Below, piece by piece: positions 8,415-17,584 of a stretch of 64,000 nt of DNA. The stretch covers positions 496,001 through 560,000 of the forward strand of contig NZ_BMNE01000001.1 in NCBI RefSeq assembly GCF_014646295.1, written 5' to 3'. The notes below the pieces were generated by a model. It had not been told where the DNA came from and made no database searches. It worked only from the letters and a program-made list of their open reading frames with translations. The DNA is from Nocardia rhizosphaerihabitans. Its GTDB lineage: Bacteria > Actinomycetota > Actinomycetes > Mycobacteriales > Mycobacteriaceae. Position 1 is the first letter of the stretch. Every line of letters begins with the position of its first letter. The translations under genes were made by a program, and so were the position numbers.

Positions 8415-9575
8415 ATGACTCCAGTGGCGGAACTGGTCGACAAGACCAGGCAGTTCGTGCAAGACCACGTCATCCCGGTGGAACGCGAGGTCGTGGTCGG
8501 TGGCCGGGTCACCGACGACGCCCTGCGCCTCGACCTGCAGAAGAAGGCCAAGGAGGCCGGCGTCTTCGGCCCGCTCTCGGATCCCGTATACGGCGGCCTC
8601 GGCCTCGACACCAGGGCACAGGCCGAGGTCCTCGAAGCGGCGGGCGCGAGTCTGCTCGGGCCGCTCGCGGTCAACGCCTGGGCGCCCGACGACGGCAATA
8701 TCCACCTGCTGGCCGCGGTCGCGAATCCCGAGCAGAAGCAGCGGTATCTGGCCCCGCTGGCCTCCGGTGAGGTCCGCTCGGCCATCGCCATGACCGAACC
8801 GGCCCCCGGCGCGGGCTCGGATCCGCGGATGCTGGCCACCGTCGCCGAGGAGACCGACACCGGCTGGGTCATCAACGGCCGCAAGCACTTCACCACCGGC
8901 GCCCAAGGCGCGGCGTTCACGATCTGTGTCGCGTCCACCACCGACGGTCCGACCATGTTCCTGGTCGACCAGGACAATCCCGGCCTGAAGGTGGGCCGCC
9001 GGATGCCGACGCTGGACCACACCAGCGCACCCGGCGGGCACTGCGAGGTCGAGTTCACCGACTGCGAGGTCCCCGAGTCGGCGATCCTGGGCGCTGTCGG
9101 CCGCGGCCTGGACCTGGCGCAGGTGCGGCTGGCGCCTTCACGGCTGGTGTTCTGCATGAACTGGCTCGGCCTGGCCGTGCGCGCCCAGCAGCTCACCGCC
9201 GACCACATCACCGGCCGCTACTCCTTCGGCGTGCCGATCTCCGAACATGGTCTGGCCCAGGGCCTGATCGCCGACAACGAGATCGACATCGCCGCCGCCC
9301 GCAGCCTGATCCGGTCCACCGCCGCCACCATCGACGAGCACGGCGCCGCCTCCTCGCAGGCCCGCCACGAAGCCTCGATCACCAAGACCTTCGTCTCCGA
9401 GGCGGTCTGGCGCGTCCTGGACCGCTCGGTGCAGCTGCACGGCGGACTCGGCGTCTGCGAGGACTACCTGGTGGCCCGATTCCTGGTGGAAGCCAGGGCT
9501 TTCCGCATCTACGAGGGCCCGTCGGAGGTGCTGCGCTGGTCGATCGCGCGGCGTGTCCTGCGCGGACCGCGCTGA
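8415..9575 (+). CDS. Acyl-CoA dehydrogenase family protein
   Basis: A 386-residue FAD flavoprotein with the family signatures AMTEPAPGAGSDP (about residue 127) and LHGGLGVCEDYLVARFLVEAR near the C-terminus, and YEGPSEVLRW at the end. It would oxidise an acyl-CoA at the alpha-beta bond. It opens an eight-gene same-strand operon with a thioesterase, an alpha/beta hydrolase and a Ugp-type importer, suggesting degradation of fatty acids released from imported or extracellular lipids (inference). A 145-bp divergent promoter region separates it from the reductase gene. Confidence 0.88.
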   Translation: MTPVAELVDKTRQFVQDHVIPVEREVVVGGRVTDDALRLDLQKKAKEAGVFGPLSDPVYGGLGLDTRAQAEVLEAAGASLLGPLAVNAWAPDDGNIHLLAAVANPEQKQRYLAPLASGEVRSAIAMTEPAPGAGSDPRMLATVAEETDTGWVINGRKHFTTGAQGAAFTICVASTTDGPTMFLVDQDNPGLKVGRRMPTLDHTSAPGGHCEVEFTDCEVPESAILGAVGRGLDLAQVRLAPSRLVFCMNWLGLAVRAQQLTADHITGRYSFGVPISEHGLAQGLIADNEIDIAAARSLIRSTAATIDEHGAASSQARHEASITKTFVSEAVWRVLDRSVQLHGGLGVCEDYLVARFLVEARAFRIYEGPSEVLRWSIARRVLRGPR

Positions 9576-9587
9576 GAGGACACGAGG

Positions 9588-10115
9588 ATGACCACGCGCA
9601 GTATCGCCGGTTTCGGCGCCGCCTACCCCGCCCTGGATCCCGACGCCGTCGACTTCGAGTACCTGCGCGACGCCTCGCAGGCCCTCGTCCCCTTCGGCGC
9701 CCACGTCGGCACCAGGATCACCGAGATCTCCCCGGCCCGTTCGGTGGTCGAGATCCCCGCCGAGCCGGTGATGTGCAACCACATGGGCACCGTGCACGCG
9801 GGTGCGTTGTTCACCGCCGCCGACATCGCGGGCGCCGCGGCCTTCGTCGGCGCCGCCGCGCACCGCCTGCACACGATCGACCGGCTGGTGCTGCGCGGGG
9901 GCACCGCCGCCTACCGCAAGCCTGCCCGCGGCCGCATCCGCGCCGTCGCGACCGTCGACGCCGAGCAGCTGGCCGCGGTCCTGGCCGCCACCGAGACCAC
10001 GCGCTTCGCACTGTCCGGTCGCGCCGAGCTGCTCGACGACAACGACGTGCGCACCGCCGAATTCACCTTCGACTACGTGTGCGATGTGCGCATCGCCGGA
10101 ACGGACGAACGATGA
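9588..10115 (+). CDS. Hotdog-fold thioesterase (DUF4442-like)
   Basis: A 175-residue hotdog protein with HMGTVHAGALFTAADIAG, the acyl-thioesterase active-site helix region, and a RLVLRGGTAAYRKPARG beta segment seen in DUF4442-type proteins. GAGAGGACACGAGG precedes the ATG. It ends in an ATGA overlap with the alpha/beta hydrolase gene (10112-10115), so the two are co-translated. It probably hydrolyses acyl-CoA within the lipid-use operon. Confidence 0.75.
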   Translation: MTTRSIAGFGAAYPALDPDAVDFEYLRDASQALVPFGAHVGTRITEISPARSVVEIPAEPVMCNHMGTVHAGALFTAADIAGAAAFVGAAAHRLHTIDRLVLRGGTAAYRKPARGRIRAVATVDAEQLAAVLAATETTRFALSGRAELLDDNDVRTAEFTFDYVCDVRIAGTDER

Positions 10116-10978
10116 CCACGACCACGCCCGACACCACGACGGTCGAGACCGCCGACGGCGTGCGTTTCACCGTGCGCTGGCTGGCCGCCGACGACCCCAC
10201 CGCCCCGGTGGTGCTGATCCTGCCCGCCATGGCGATGAAAGCCCGCAACTACCAGTCGCTGGCCAAGGCGCTGCACGCCACCGGCCTCTCGGTGGCGACC
10301 TGCGACCTGCGCGCGCACGGCGAGGCCGAGCCCGCCCTGGGTGAGCACACCGACTTCGGCTACCGCGAGATGCTCGAAATCGACCTGCCCGCCATCGTTT
10401 CCGCGGTCGAGCAGCGGTTCCCGCAGGCGCCGCTGCACCTGTTCGGGCACAGCCTGGGCGGTCAGCTCGCGCTGCTGTTCGCCGCCGCCGAGCCCGAGCG
10501 GGTCGACGGGATCACCGTGATCGGCACCGGCACCGTGTTCTGGTGGGCGTTCGGTCCGCGCCGCTGGTTCGAGGCGCTGAGCCAGATCCAGTGGATCGGC
10601 CTGGTCTCGCGGGTCAAGGGCCACTGGCCCGGTGGCGTGCTGATCCCGGCGCCGATGCCGGGCGGGGTGATGGTCGACTGGTCGATCCACTCGCTCACCA
10701 GCTACTACCGCCCCAGCGGCACCAAGCGCCGCTACAACACGCTGCTGGCGAACATGACCCTGCCGGTGCTGGCGATCTCGCTGTCCCAGGACGTGCTCGG
10801 CCCCAAGTCCAATGTCGACTTCCTGGTCTCGCGGATGCCCTCCGCCGCGGTGACCCAGTGGCACATCGACGAGAACTCCGCGGTCGAGCACCTGGATCAC
10901 TTCACCTGGCTCAAGGACTCGCCCGCGATCGCCGCGGGTGTGTCGCAGTGGATCACGGCCGGCACCGCGCCGTCCTGA
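10112..10978 (+). CDS. Alpha/beta-hydrolase (predicted lipase/lysophospholipase-like)
   Basis: A 288-residue alpha/beta-hydrolase with the nucleophile elbow GHSLGGQ (about residue 114), a LPAMAMKARNY oxyanion region and a C-terminal HLDHFTW that supplies a plausible catalytic histidine. No signal peptide is seen, so it acts in the cytoplasm. The ATG overlaps the upstream stop, and the ABC ATPase gene starts 9 bases after its stop. In this operon it may split acyl groups from lysophospholipid-like molecules (inference). The actual ester substrate is unknown. Confidence 0.78.
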   Translation: MTTTTPDTTTVETADGVRFTVRWLAADDPTAPVVLILPAMAMKARNYQSLAKALHATGLSVATCDLRAHGEAEPALGEHTDFGYREMLEIDLPAIVSAVEQRFPQAPLHLFGHSLGGQLALLFAAAEPERVDGITVIGTGTVFWWAFGPRRWFEALSQIQWIGLVSRVKGHWPGGVLIPAPMPGGVMVDWSIHSLTSYYRPSGTKRRYNTLLANMTLPVLAISLSQDVLGPKSNVDFLVSRMPSAAVTQWHIDENSAVEHLDHFTWLKDSPAIAAGVSQWITAGTAPS

Positions 10979-10987
10979 AGGAGAGAC

Positions 10988-12118
10988 GTGGCACGACTGC
11001 AGATCGAAGCGGTGTCGAAGAAGTTCGACACCGACTACGCCGTGCGCGAGGTCAGCCTCGACATCGCCGACGGCGAATTCATGGTGCTGCTCGGCCCCAG
11101 CGGCTGTGGCAAATCCACCCTGTTGCGGATGATCGCCGGGCTGGAGGAGCCGAGCGAAGGCCGGATCCTGGTGGGCGGCACCGATGTCACCGACGCGGCG
11201 CCGCAGCGCCGTGACCTGGCGATGGTGTTCCAGAGTTACGCGCTGTACCCGCATCTCTCGGTGGCCAGGAACATCGGCTTCCCGCTGCGGGCCCGGCGCA
11301 GACCGCGCGCCGAGATCGCCCAGCGGGTCGCCGAAGTGTCGGCCACGCTGGAGTTGTCGGCCCTGCTCGACCGCAAGCCCGTCGCGCTCTCGGGCGGACA
11401 GCGGCAGCGAGTCGCGTTGGCGCGCGCGATGGTTCGCGATCCCGGCGCGTTCCTGATGGACGAACCGCTGTCGAATCTGGACGCCAAGCTGCGCAGCGCG
11501 ACCCGCGCGGAGTTGATCTCCCTGCACCGGCGCCTTGGCGCGACGTTCCTGTACGTCACCCATGATCAGGTCGAGGCGATGACGATGGCCTCGCGCATCG
11601 CCCTGCTCAACGAGGGCAGAGTCGAGCAGTGCGGCACCCCCGCCGAGCTCTACGACCAGCCGCGCTCCACCTTCGTCGCCGGGTTCCTCGGTTCGCCGCC
11701 GATGAACCTGTTCCCCGCGGTCGTGCAGTCCCGCGACGGCGGACTGCGAGTGACGGCCGACGGCGTCGACGCCGCGCTCGACATCACCGACGAGCTCGGC
11801 GACGCGGCCGCGGTGATCGGGGGTATCCGCCCCGAACGCCTGCGCATCGACGCCGGGGCGAGCGATGTCACCGGCACGGTGCGGATGGTCGAGAACCTCG
11901 GCAGCGAGGAGCTGGTGCACCTCGACGCGGGCACGACCAGCCTGTGCGTGCGCGCACCGCGCCCGGCCGGGGTCCGCGTCGGCCAGGACATCGCCCTGCG
12001 CGTCGATCCCGCCGACATCCATCTGTTCGACCCCGATACCGGCCTCCGGCTGACCTGGCAAGCGCCGCAATCGGATTCGACCCCGAGCAAGGACGCGGCG
12101 GCAGTGCCCGTCCCCTGA
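10988..12118 (+). CDS. ugpC: ABC transporter ATP-binding protein, Ugp/Msm type
   Basis: A 376-residue ATPase with Walker A GPSGCGKST, signature LSGGQRQRV, Walker B FLMDEPLSNLD and a C-terminal TOBE-type regulatory domain of about 130 residues, as in UgpC/MalK. It powers the importer formed with the binding protein and two permeases downstream. The GTG start is preceded by AAGGAGAG. Assignment to glycerophosphodiester rather than sugar transport rests on the phosphodiesterase in the operon, so the symbol is tentative. Confidence 0.82.
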   Translation: MARLQIEAVSKKFDTDYAVREVSLDIADGEFMVLLGPSGCGKSTLLRMIAGLEEPSEGRILVGGTDVTDAAPQRRDLAMVFQSYALYPHLSVARNIGFPLRARRRPRAEIAQRVAEVSATLELSALLDRKPVALSGGQRQRVALARAMVRDPGAFLMDEPLSNLDAKLRSATRAELISLHRRLGATFLYVTHDQVEAMTMASRIALLNEGRVEQCGTPAELYDQPRSTFVAGFLGSPPMNLFPAVVQSRDGGLRVTADGVDAALDITDELGDAAAVIGGIRPERLRIDAGASDVTGTVRMVENLGSEELVHLDAGTTSLCVRAPRPAGVRVGQDIALRVDPADIHLFDPDTGLRLTWQAPQSDSTPSKDAAAVPVP

Positions 12119-12151
12119 TTTCCGCACGACCCGTTGATGAGGAGAACTACC

Positions 12152-13519
12152 ATGAAACGCACCCTGCCCGTCCTGGGCGTGGTGTTCACCACCGCCGTCG
12201 CCCTGAGCGGCTGCGGTCTGGGCGGCACCGTGTCCACGGACACCACGACGACCGCGCAGATCCCCGAGCTGAAGCCCGACCAGCAGGTCTCGATCACCTT
12301 CGAGTCCTACAACTACGGTCTCGCCGGTGCCTGGACCGACACGTTCAACGCGCTGATCGCCGACTTCGGCAAGAAGTACCCCAACATCAAGGTCACCGCG
12401 CAGAAGCCGCAGGGCAACAGCCCGAACCCGGCCACCGACACGATCTCCAGCATCCAGAATCAGATGGTCGCGGGCACCCCGCCCGACGTCGCCCAGCTCG
12501 GCTTCTCCGACCTGGACTTCACCGTGCACCAGCTGCAGGCCAAGCCGCTCGATACCCTGGTCGGCAAGCAGGAGGTGGCGAAGAACTTCGACGGCCGCCA
12601 CGCCTACGCCCCCCGCGCCCGCGTCCTCGACGACTGGAACGGCCACACCTACGGCGTGCCGTTCGTGTTCTCCACCCCCGTGCTGTACCTGAACGCGTCG
12701 CTGTTCACCGAGGCCGGTCTCGACCCGGCCAAGCCGCCCGCCACCTGGGCCGACGTCGCCACCGCGGCCAAGCAGATCGCCGACCGCACCGGCAAGGGCG
12801 GTGTCTACATCGACTGCCTCACCAAGACCGCCAAGGACTGGTGCTTCCAGTCGCTGGTGCGGTCCAACGGCGGCCGGGTCATCTCCGAGGACCGCCGCAC
12901 CCTCACCTACGCCGACGCCCCCGTCGTCGAGGTGACCCAGATGGCGCAGAACCTGGTGAACACCGGCGGCATGCCCAAGCTGAACCAGAAGCAGGGCTAC
13001 GAGGCGTTCGCGCGCGGCGAGATCGGCATGATCCTCGAGACCAGCGCCATCCAGGGCACCTTCGTCACCGGCGCCAAGGACAAGTGGGACCTGCGGTCGG
13101 CGCCGATGCCGTCGTTCGGCAGCAAGCCGACCGTGCCGACGAATTCCGGTGCCGGCCTGCACATCCTGTCCAACGACCCGGCCAAGCAGCGCGCCTCGTG
13201 GGAACTGATCAAGTTCCTCACCAGCGAGGAATCCTACATCAAGATCTCGCAGAACATCGGCTACCTGCCGCTGCGCACCGGTCTGCTCGACCAGGCCGAC
13301 GGTCTGAAAGACTGGGCCGCGAAGAACCCGCTGCTGAAGCCGAACGTCGCCCAGCTGGCGAACATGGAGCCGTGGGTGTCCATGCCGGGCAACAACTATC
13401 TGCAGATGCGTGACGGCATGATGGACGCGGTCGAGGCGATCGTGTTCCAGGGCAAGGATCCTCAGTCCACGTTGACCGCTGCGCAGGCAGAGGGCACCAA
13501 ACTCCTGCCGGTCGCATGA
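12152..13519 (+). CDS. ugpB: ABC transporter substrate-binding lipoprotein, UgpB-like
   Basis: A 455-residue extracytoplasmic solute-binding protein of the sugar/glycerol-3-phosphate (family 1) class. The N-terminus is a lipoprotein signal with lipobox LSGC (lipid-modified Cys21), followed by a flexible Ser/Thr/Pro region. The mature part has GTPPDVAQLG and AFARGEIGM segments typical of UgpB. GAGGAG precedes the ATG at 12152. It captures the solute outside the membrane and hands it to the permeases. The 3' end overlaps the phosphodiesterase start (ATGA, 13516-13519). Confidence 0.82.
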   Translation: MKRTLPVLGVVFTTAVALSGCGLGGTVSTDTTTTAQIPELKPDQQVSITFESYNYGLAGAWTDTFNALIADFGKKYPNIKVTAQKPQGNSPNPATDTISSIQNQMVAGTPPDVAQLGFSDLDFTVHQLQAKPLDTLVGKQEVAKNFDGRHAYAPRARVLDDWNGHTYGVPFVFSTPVLYLNASLFTEAGLDPAKPPATWADVATAAKQIADRTGKGGVYIDCLTKTAKDWCFQSLVRSNGGRVISEDRRTLTYADAPVVEVTQMAQNLVNTGGMPKLNQKQGYEAFARGEIGMILETSAIQGTFVTGAKDKWDLRSAPMPSFGSKPTVPTNSGAGLHILSNDPAKQRASWELIKFLTSEESYIKISQNIGYLPLRTGLLDQADGLKDWAAKNPLLKPNVAQLANMEPWVSMPGNNYLQMRDGMMDAVEAIVFQGKDPQSTLTAAQAEGTKLLPVA

Positions 13520-14373
13520 GCGATCTGACCATCGTCCAGCTCACCGATACCCACCTGCGCCCGGCCGGTGAGCTCGTCCACGGTGTCGTCGACACCGACG
13601 CGAACCTCGCGCGGGTGCTCACCCACCTGCGCGAGGCCGGGCAGCACGTCGACGCCCTGGTGCTCTCGGGTGACCTGTCCGACAACGGGTCACCCGAGGC
13701 GTACCGGCGGCTGCGCGCGGCCGTCGAACCGGTCGCGGCCGAGCTCGGCGCCGAGATCGTCTACGTCATGGGCAATCACGACGAGCGTGCCGCCTTCGGG
13801 GAGGAGCTGCTGGATCTGGCTCCCGGTTCGGTGGACACCACGCTGCCGCACGACCGCAGCGTCGAGATCGCCGGCCTGCGCATCATCGTGCTCGACAGCA
13901 CCACGCCGCAGCGGCACGAGGGCAGGCTCGAACTCGAACAGCTGGCCTGGCTGACCGATCAGCTCCGCACGCCGGCCCCACGGGGCACCGTGCTGGTGCT
14001 GCATCATCCGCCGCTGCCCTCGCCGATCGCCACCGCCGACTTCCTCAAGCTCACCGACGCCGATCGGCTGGTGGAGGTGCTCGACGGCTCGGATGTCCGG
14101 ATGATCCTGTGCGGGCACAACCACCTGACGGCCGCCGCGGCGGTCGCCGGTATCCCGGTGTGGATCGGGCCGGCGCTGTCGTACCGCATCGATCCGATGG
14201 CGCCGGCGGGCAGGCACCGCGGGCTCACCGGATTCGGGTACAGCCGCATCGATCTCGTCGGATCGACGGTGCTGGCCACCGCGATCGAGGCGACCCCGGC
14301 GACCCCGGTCTACGACCGGCCCGAAACCGAGGTGCTCGACCAGCTCGCGGCGATCGCCGCACGGACGCGGTGA
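13516..14373 (+). CDS. Metallophosphoesterase (GpdQ/CpdA-like cyclic or glycerophosphodiester phosphodiesterase)
   Basis: A 285-residue calcineurin-type phosphoesterase with all dimetal motifs: DTH (QLTDTHL), GDLSD, GNHDE, HHPPLP and GHNH. The class III group includes CpdA (cAMP) and GpdQ (glycerophosphodiesters). Insertion between the binding-protein and permease genes of a Ugp-type importer favours glycerophosphodiester cleavage, the job UgpQ does in the E. coli ugp operon with an unrelated fold (established for UgpQ, inferred here). No signal peptide is present, so it acts after import. Confidence 0.8.
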   Translation: MSDLTIVQLTDTHLRPAGELVHGVVDTDANLARVLTHLREAGQHVDALVLSGDLSDNGSPEAYRRLRAAVEPVAAELGAEIVYVMGNHDERAAFGEELLDLAPGSVDTTLPHDRSVEIAGLRIIVLDSTTPQRHEGRLELEQLAWLTDQLRTPAPRGTVLVLHHPPLPSPIATADFLKLTDADRLVEVLDGSDVRMILCGHNHLTAAAAVAGIPVWIGPALSYRIDPMAPAGRHRGLTGFGYSRIDLVGSTVLATAIEATPATPVYDRPETEVLDQLAAIAARTR

Positions 14374-14374
14374 C

Positions 14375-15328
14375 ATGTTCGTCATCGACGACAGGCAGGA
14401 CCCGGCGCAGGCGGCGGTCATCGCCCCTGCGCCGGGTCCGCGCCGGTTCACCCGGCGCAAGACGGCCCGGCTCATCGCGCCCTATCTGTATCTCGCGCCT
14501 GCCCTGATCCTGCTGGTGGTGTGGACCTACCAGCCGCTGGTGCAGGCCGTGCAGTTGTCCACGTATTCGTGGAACCTGCTGCCGACCGCACCCATGACGC
14601 CGGTCGGCACGGCCAATTACTCTCGGCTGCTGGATCTTCCGGCGTTCTGGGGATCGCTGGGCCGGACCGCCACCCTGATTCTCGGGCTGCTGCCGTTCAC
14701 GGTGCTGCTGCCGGTGCTGATCGCGCTGGCAAGCAGGCGGGTGCACGGCCGGGCCCGCACGTTCTACCAGGCGCTGGTGTTCGCGCCGTTCCTCGTCGCG
14801 CCCGTCGCGGCGGCGGCGGTGTGGCGGTGGCTGCTGCATCCGGGTTCCGGATTCGTCGACCAGCTCGTCGGCACCGGCCACAACTGGGTCTACGACTCCT
14901 CGACCGCGCAGGCCGTGATCATCGTGATCACCGGCTGGCAGCTGCTCGGCTTCGCGGTGCTGGTGGTGTGGGCCGGTCTGGCCGGCATCAGCGGCGACTA
15001 CAGCGAGGCCGCGCAGGTCGACGGGGCGACACCGGGCCAGATCCGGCGCTGGATCACCCTGCCGCTGCTGTCGCCGACGCTGCTGTTCCTGGTGCTCACC
15101 ACCGTCCTGCTCAGTCCCACCCTGTCGTTCCCGCTGATCGACTCGATGACCCAGGGCGGACCGTCGCAGGCCACGACCAACATCTACTACCTGCTCTGGG
15201 ACTACGCGTTCCACAGCTTCGATGCCGGCCTGAGCGCCGCGGCGGGTGTGCTGTTGTTCGTCGGGTTCGGCGCGCTGGCCGCCGTGCTGGTCTGGATCTC
15301 GGAAAAGGTTGCCGTTCATGATGATTGA
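14375..15328 (+). CDS. ugpA: ABC transporter permease, UgpA-like
   Basis: A 317-residue inner-membrane protein with about six hydrophobic helices and the ATPase-docking EAA loop (EAAQVDGATPGQIRRWITLP, about residues 210-229). The layout APYLYLAPALILLVVW at the start and the EAA loop match MalF/UgpA-type permeases. It starts two bases after the phosphodiesterase stop and overlaps the second permease gene by 11 bp. Confidence 0.82.
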   Translation: MFVIDDRQDPAQAAVIAPAPGPRRFTRRKTARLIAPYLYLAPALILLVVWTYQPLVQAVQLSTYSWNLLPTAPMTPVGTANYSRLLDLPAFWGSLGRTATLILGLLPFTVLLPVLIALASRRVHGRARTFYQALVFAPFLVAPVAAAAVWRWLLHPGSGFVDQLVGTGHNWVYDSSTAQAVIIVITGWQLLGFAVLVVWAGLAGISGDYSEAAQVDGATPGQIRRWITLPLLSPTLLFLVLTTVLLSPTLSFPLIDSMTQGGPSQATTNIYYLLWDYAFHSFDAGLSAAAGVLLFVGFGALAAVLVWISEKVAVHDD

Positions 15329-16130
15329 CCGTCTCCGCCTGGCGGGCAGCCATCTGCTGCTCGCCGGGGTGGCGCTGGTGTGCGTGTTCCCCATCTACTG
15401 GCTGTTCGCGACGGCACTGCGGCGGCCCGAGGACGTCACCTCGCTCGCGCCGCTGCCGTGGCCGCTGTCGATCGACAACTACCTCGACGCGGCGCAGAAG
15501 GTCGACGTCGCCGGCCTGATCGCCAACACGTTCGTCGTGGCGATCCTGTCCGCGGCAGGCCAGCTGCTGATCGCGCTGCTGGCGTCCTACGCGTTCGCGA
15601 TGTACACCTTCCCGCTGCAGCGGCTGATGTATCTGGCGTTCGTCGGCGTCTGGCTGGTGCCGTTCCAGGTCACGATGCTGCCCAACTACATCCTGCTCAA
15701 CCGGATGGGCCTGATCAACACACTCATCGGCTGTGTCCTGCCGACATTGTGCTCGGCACTGGGGGTGCTGCTGCTTCGCCAGCACATGAACGCCTTCCCG
15801 AAGGAGCTCATCGCCGCCGCCAAGATCGACGGGCGCTCCTCCTGGGCCATCCTGTGGACGGTCGTGGTACCCAACCTGCGCCCCGCCCTCGCCGCCCTCG
15901 GCATCCTGCTGTTCATCAACGCCTGGAACGAATACTTCTGGCCCGCAGTGGTTCTGCGCCAATCCAACGACGTCCTGCAGCTCGGCCTGCGCAGCTTCAT
16001 GGGCACCGAGGGCGACCAGTGGGGCCCGATGATGGCACTGGCCAGCCTGGCCTGCCTGCCGGTCCTGCTGCTCTACCTGGTGTTGCAGCGTCATATCGTC
16101 AACGCCTTCGTGCGTTCGGGACTCAAGTGA
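15318..16130 (+). CDS. ugpE: ABC transporter permease, UgpE-like
   Basis: A 270-residue permease with about six membrane helices, FPIYWLFATAL at the start, the EAA-type loop AAKIDGRSSWAILWTVVVP and the conserved NAWNEYFWP. It pairs with the upstream permease to form the channel. The ATG at 15318 lies inside the upstream gene. It is the last gene of the operon and is followed by a strong terminator. Its last 18 codons recur in diverged form at 18785-18838, beyond the TIR/SLOG genes, which bears on how that region arose. Confidence 0.82.
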   Translation: MMIDRLRLAGSHLLLAGVALVCVFPIYWLFATALRRPEDVTSLAPLPWPLSIDNYLDAAQKVDVAGLIANTFVVAILSAAGQLLIALLASYAFAMYTFPLQRLMYLAFVGVWLVPFQVTMLPNYILLNRMGLINTLIGCVLPTLCSALGVLLLRQHMNAFPKELIAAAKIDGRSSWAILWTVVVPNLRPALAALGILLFINAWNEYFWPAVVLRQSNDVLQLGLRSFMGTEGDQWGPMMALASLACLPVLLLYLVLQRHIVNAFVRSGLK

Positions 16131-16150
16131 ACTGCCCACCGCCGCAACAG

Positions 16151-16186
16151 CAATGGGGCCGAGGACAGCAATCCTCGGCCCCATTG
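16151..16186. terminator. Terminator after the ugp operon
   Basis: Perfect 15-bp inverted repeat (16151-16165 / 16172-16186) with a 6-base loop, 20 bp after ugpE. The TIR gene converges from the other side, so it may act in both directions. Confidence 0.85.
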
Positions 16187-16213
16187 CGCATGACCCGGCG
16201 ATCATCCGAGCGT

Positions 16214-17584
16214 CTACTCGGGTTCGCCGAGTAGTTCGATCAGTTCTGACACGACGGCCTCGACATCAACCTCCAGGTCGGCTCCGAGCCGGCGATACTG
16301 AACCCCCTTCAGGAACTCGGGAAGTTCCAGGTGTCTCAGGCGAACCGGTAACAGCGTGACACGCCCTTCGATACTGGCCTGGAAAAGTCGTTGGGCCTCG
16401 GTGAGGCAATACGGGCTGGCCACATAGTCCGGCGACAGCAGAAGGACGCCGACCGCGGTCTTCGCCAGACTGTCCATCAGCTCGTCGAGCCAGTTCTGGC
16501 CAGTCCGGATCGACCCGTTCTTCCGATAGTCGAATACTTCCTGGAACTTCCCGGACAATTCCCGATTGAACACTTCGGCGACACGTCCGTCCTCGTGGGC
16601 ATAGCTCAGGAAGACCATCTCCTTGCGACGAGCTGCCGCCGTGAAGTACCGGATTGCCTGGTCGGCATCAATGATCAGCCGGGGTTGACGTCCGATCACT
16701 TCCAGCGTGTCCTCGAACGACTTCTCGAGATCAGCGGGTTCCGCCCAACTCAGCACACGGCGCGGGTGATGGGGCTCGATACTTCCGATGGTGGATTGGA
16801 AGAGATCGTCGACCGCTTCCTCCGCAGACTCGCGAGCCAGGAGGAGACATGGCACACCATGCCCCAAGGCAAAACTGGCCACCACGTAGGACAACGCGGA
16901 GTCCAGCGGTATCACCACCCAATCCAGCTCCCGGAGCCGGCTGATGAACGACAGCTCGAGTTTCGGCGGCCACGGCGTATACACCGGTTGCCACACGGCG
17001 TTCTCCAGGCTGCCTTCCAACGTTGCGCCGAGTTCCACCCTCGTGCCAGGGTCGAGCATGAGCCCGACTTCCCTCCTGCGATAGGAACGCACACCCGTGC
17101 GGGCCGCGATGCTCACCCGCAGACGATGCACGAACGCCGTGAACGCTGTCGTGCAGCGTGCCGCCAGCGGCGAATCCTCCGCCTCGACGATTTCCTGCGG
17201 GTCGTACTCGACAACGAGAATCTCCGGCGGACAACGCAAGACGATGCCGTACCGGTGGTCGCAGAATATGATGCAGGGACGTTGCTGACGTGCCGCGATG
17301 CTCAATTCGAGCAAGAAGTAGCGTGCCTGCTGTTTCAGCGCCGCGAGATCCCAGATGGCTTGCGGATCGCCCGGTAGCGGGTAGATCCCCACGAAACCGT
17401 CTGCGTCCCTGATCATCCGTTCGAGCCGCGTGGGGCTGGTGAAGGTCAGCCCTTCATCCACGCGGAAGGCAACCGGCTGCACTGTCCTGATGATCTGCCA
17501 GAAGAAGAGGTTGACGGCGGGAGACCGATACCGGTGACTGAGGAATACGCGCGGTCTACTCGGCGGATCGATGTCACCGGTCAC
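16214..17584 (-). CDS. Multi-domain TIR protein (candidate immune signalling enzyme)
   Basis: A 456-residue protein. The C-terminal third (about 320-456) is a TIR domain: MVFLSYAHEDG start, a central VGVLLLSPDYVASPYC and the catalytic-type glutamate E396 in PYCLTEA, as in NAD-cleaving bacterial TIRs. The N-terminus (about 10-150: RVFLSHRYRSP, later ELSIAARQQRPCIIF) looks like a second, degenerate TIR-type fold, and the middle (about 160-310) is another alpha/beta segment. The GTG at 17584 lies inside the 3' end of the SLOG gene (11-bp overlap, CAGGA upstream), so the two are coupled. Sampled GC is lower than in neighbours (31, 38 and 36 of 60 bases). A defence role is inferred. Confidence 0.78.
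   Translation of the reverse strand: MTGDIDPPSRPRVFLSHRYRSPAVNLFFWQIIRTVQPVAFRVDEGLTFTSPTRLERMIRDADGFVGIYPLPGDPQAIWDLAALKQQARYFLLELSIAARQQRPCIIFCDHRYGIVLRCPPEILVVEYDPQEIVEAEDSPLAARCTTAFTAFVHRLRVSIAARTGVRSYRRREVGLMLDPGTRVELGATLEGSLENAVWQPVYTPWPPKLELSFISRLRELDWVVIPLDSALSYVVASFALGHGVPCLLLARESAEEAVDDLFQSTIGSIEPHHPRRVLSWAEPADLEKSFEDTLEVIGRQPRLIIDADQAIRYFTAAARRKEMVFLSYAHEDGRVAEVFNRELSGKFQEVFDYRKNGSIRTGQNWLDELMDSLAKTAVGVLLLSPDYVASPYCLTEAQRLFQASIEGRVTLLPVRLRHLELPEFLKGVQYRRLGADLEVDVEAVVSELIELLGEPE

Noticed and set aside
9773..10978. Longer start for the alpha/beta hydrolase
   Set aside because: The upstream part is the out-of-frame thioesterase gene; ATG 10112 has the ATGA overlap.
16151..16186. Possible att or recombination site at the left edge of the TIR/SLOG segment
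   Set aside because: It is a perfect hairpin with terminator placement, and no matching copy is seen at the right edge.
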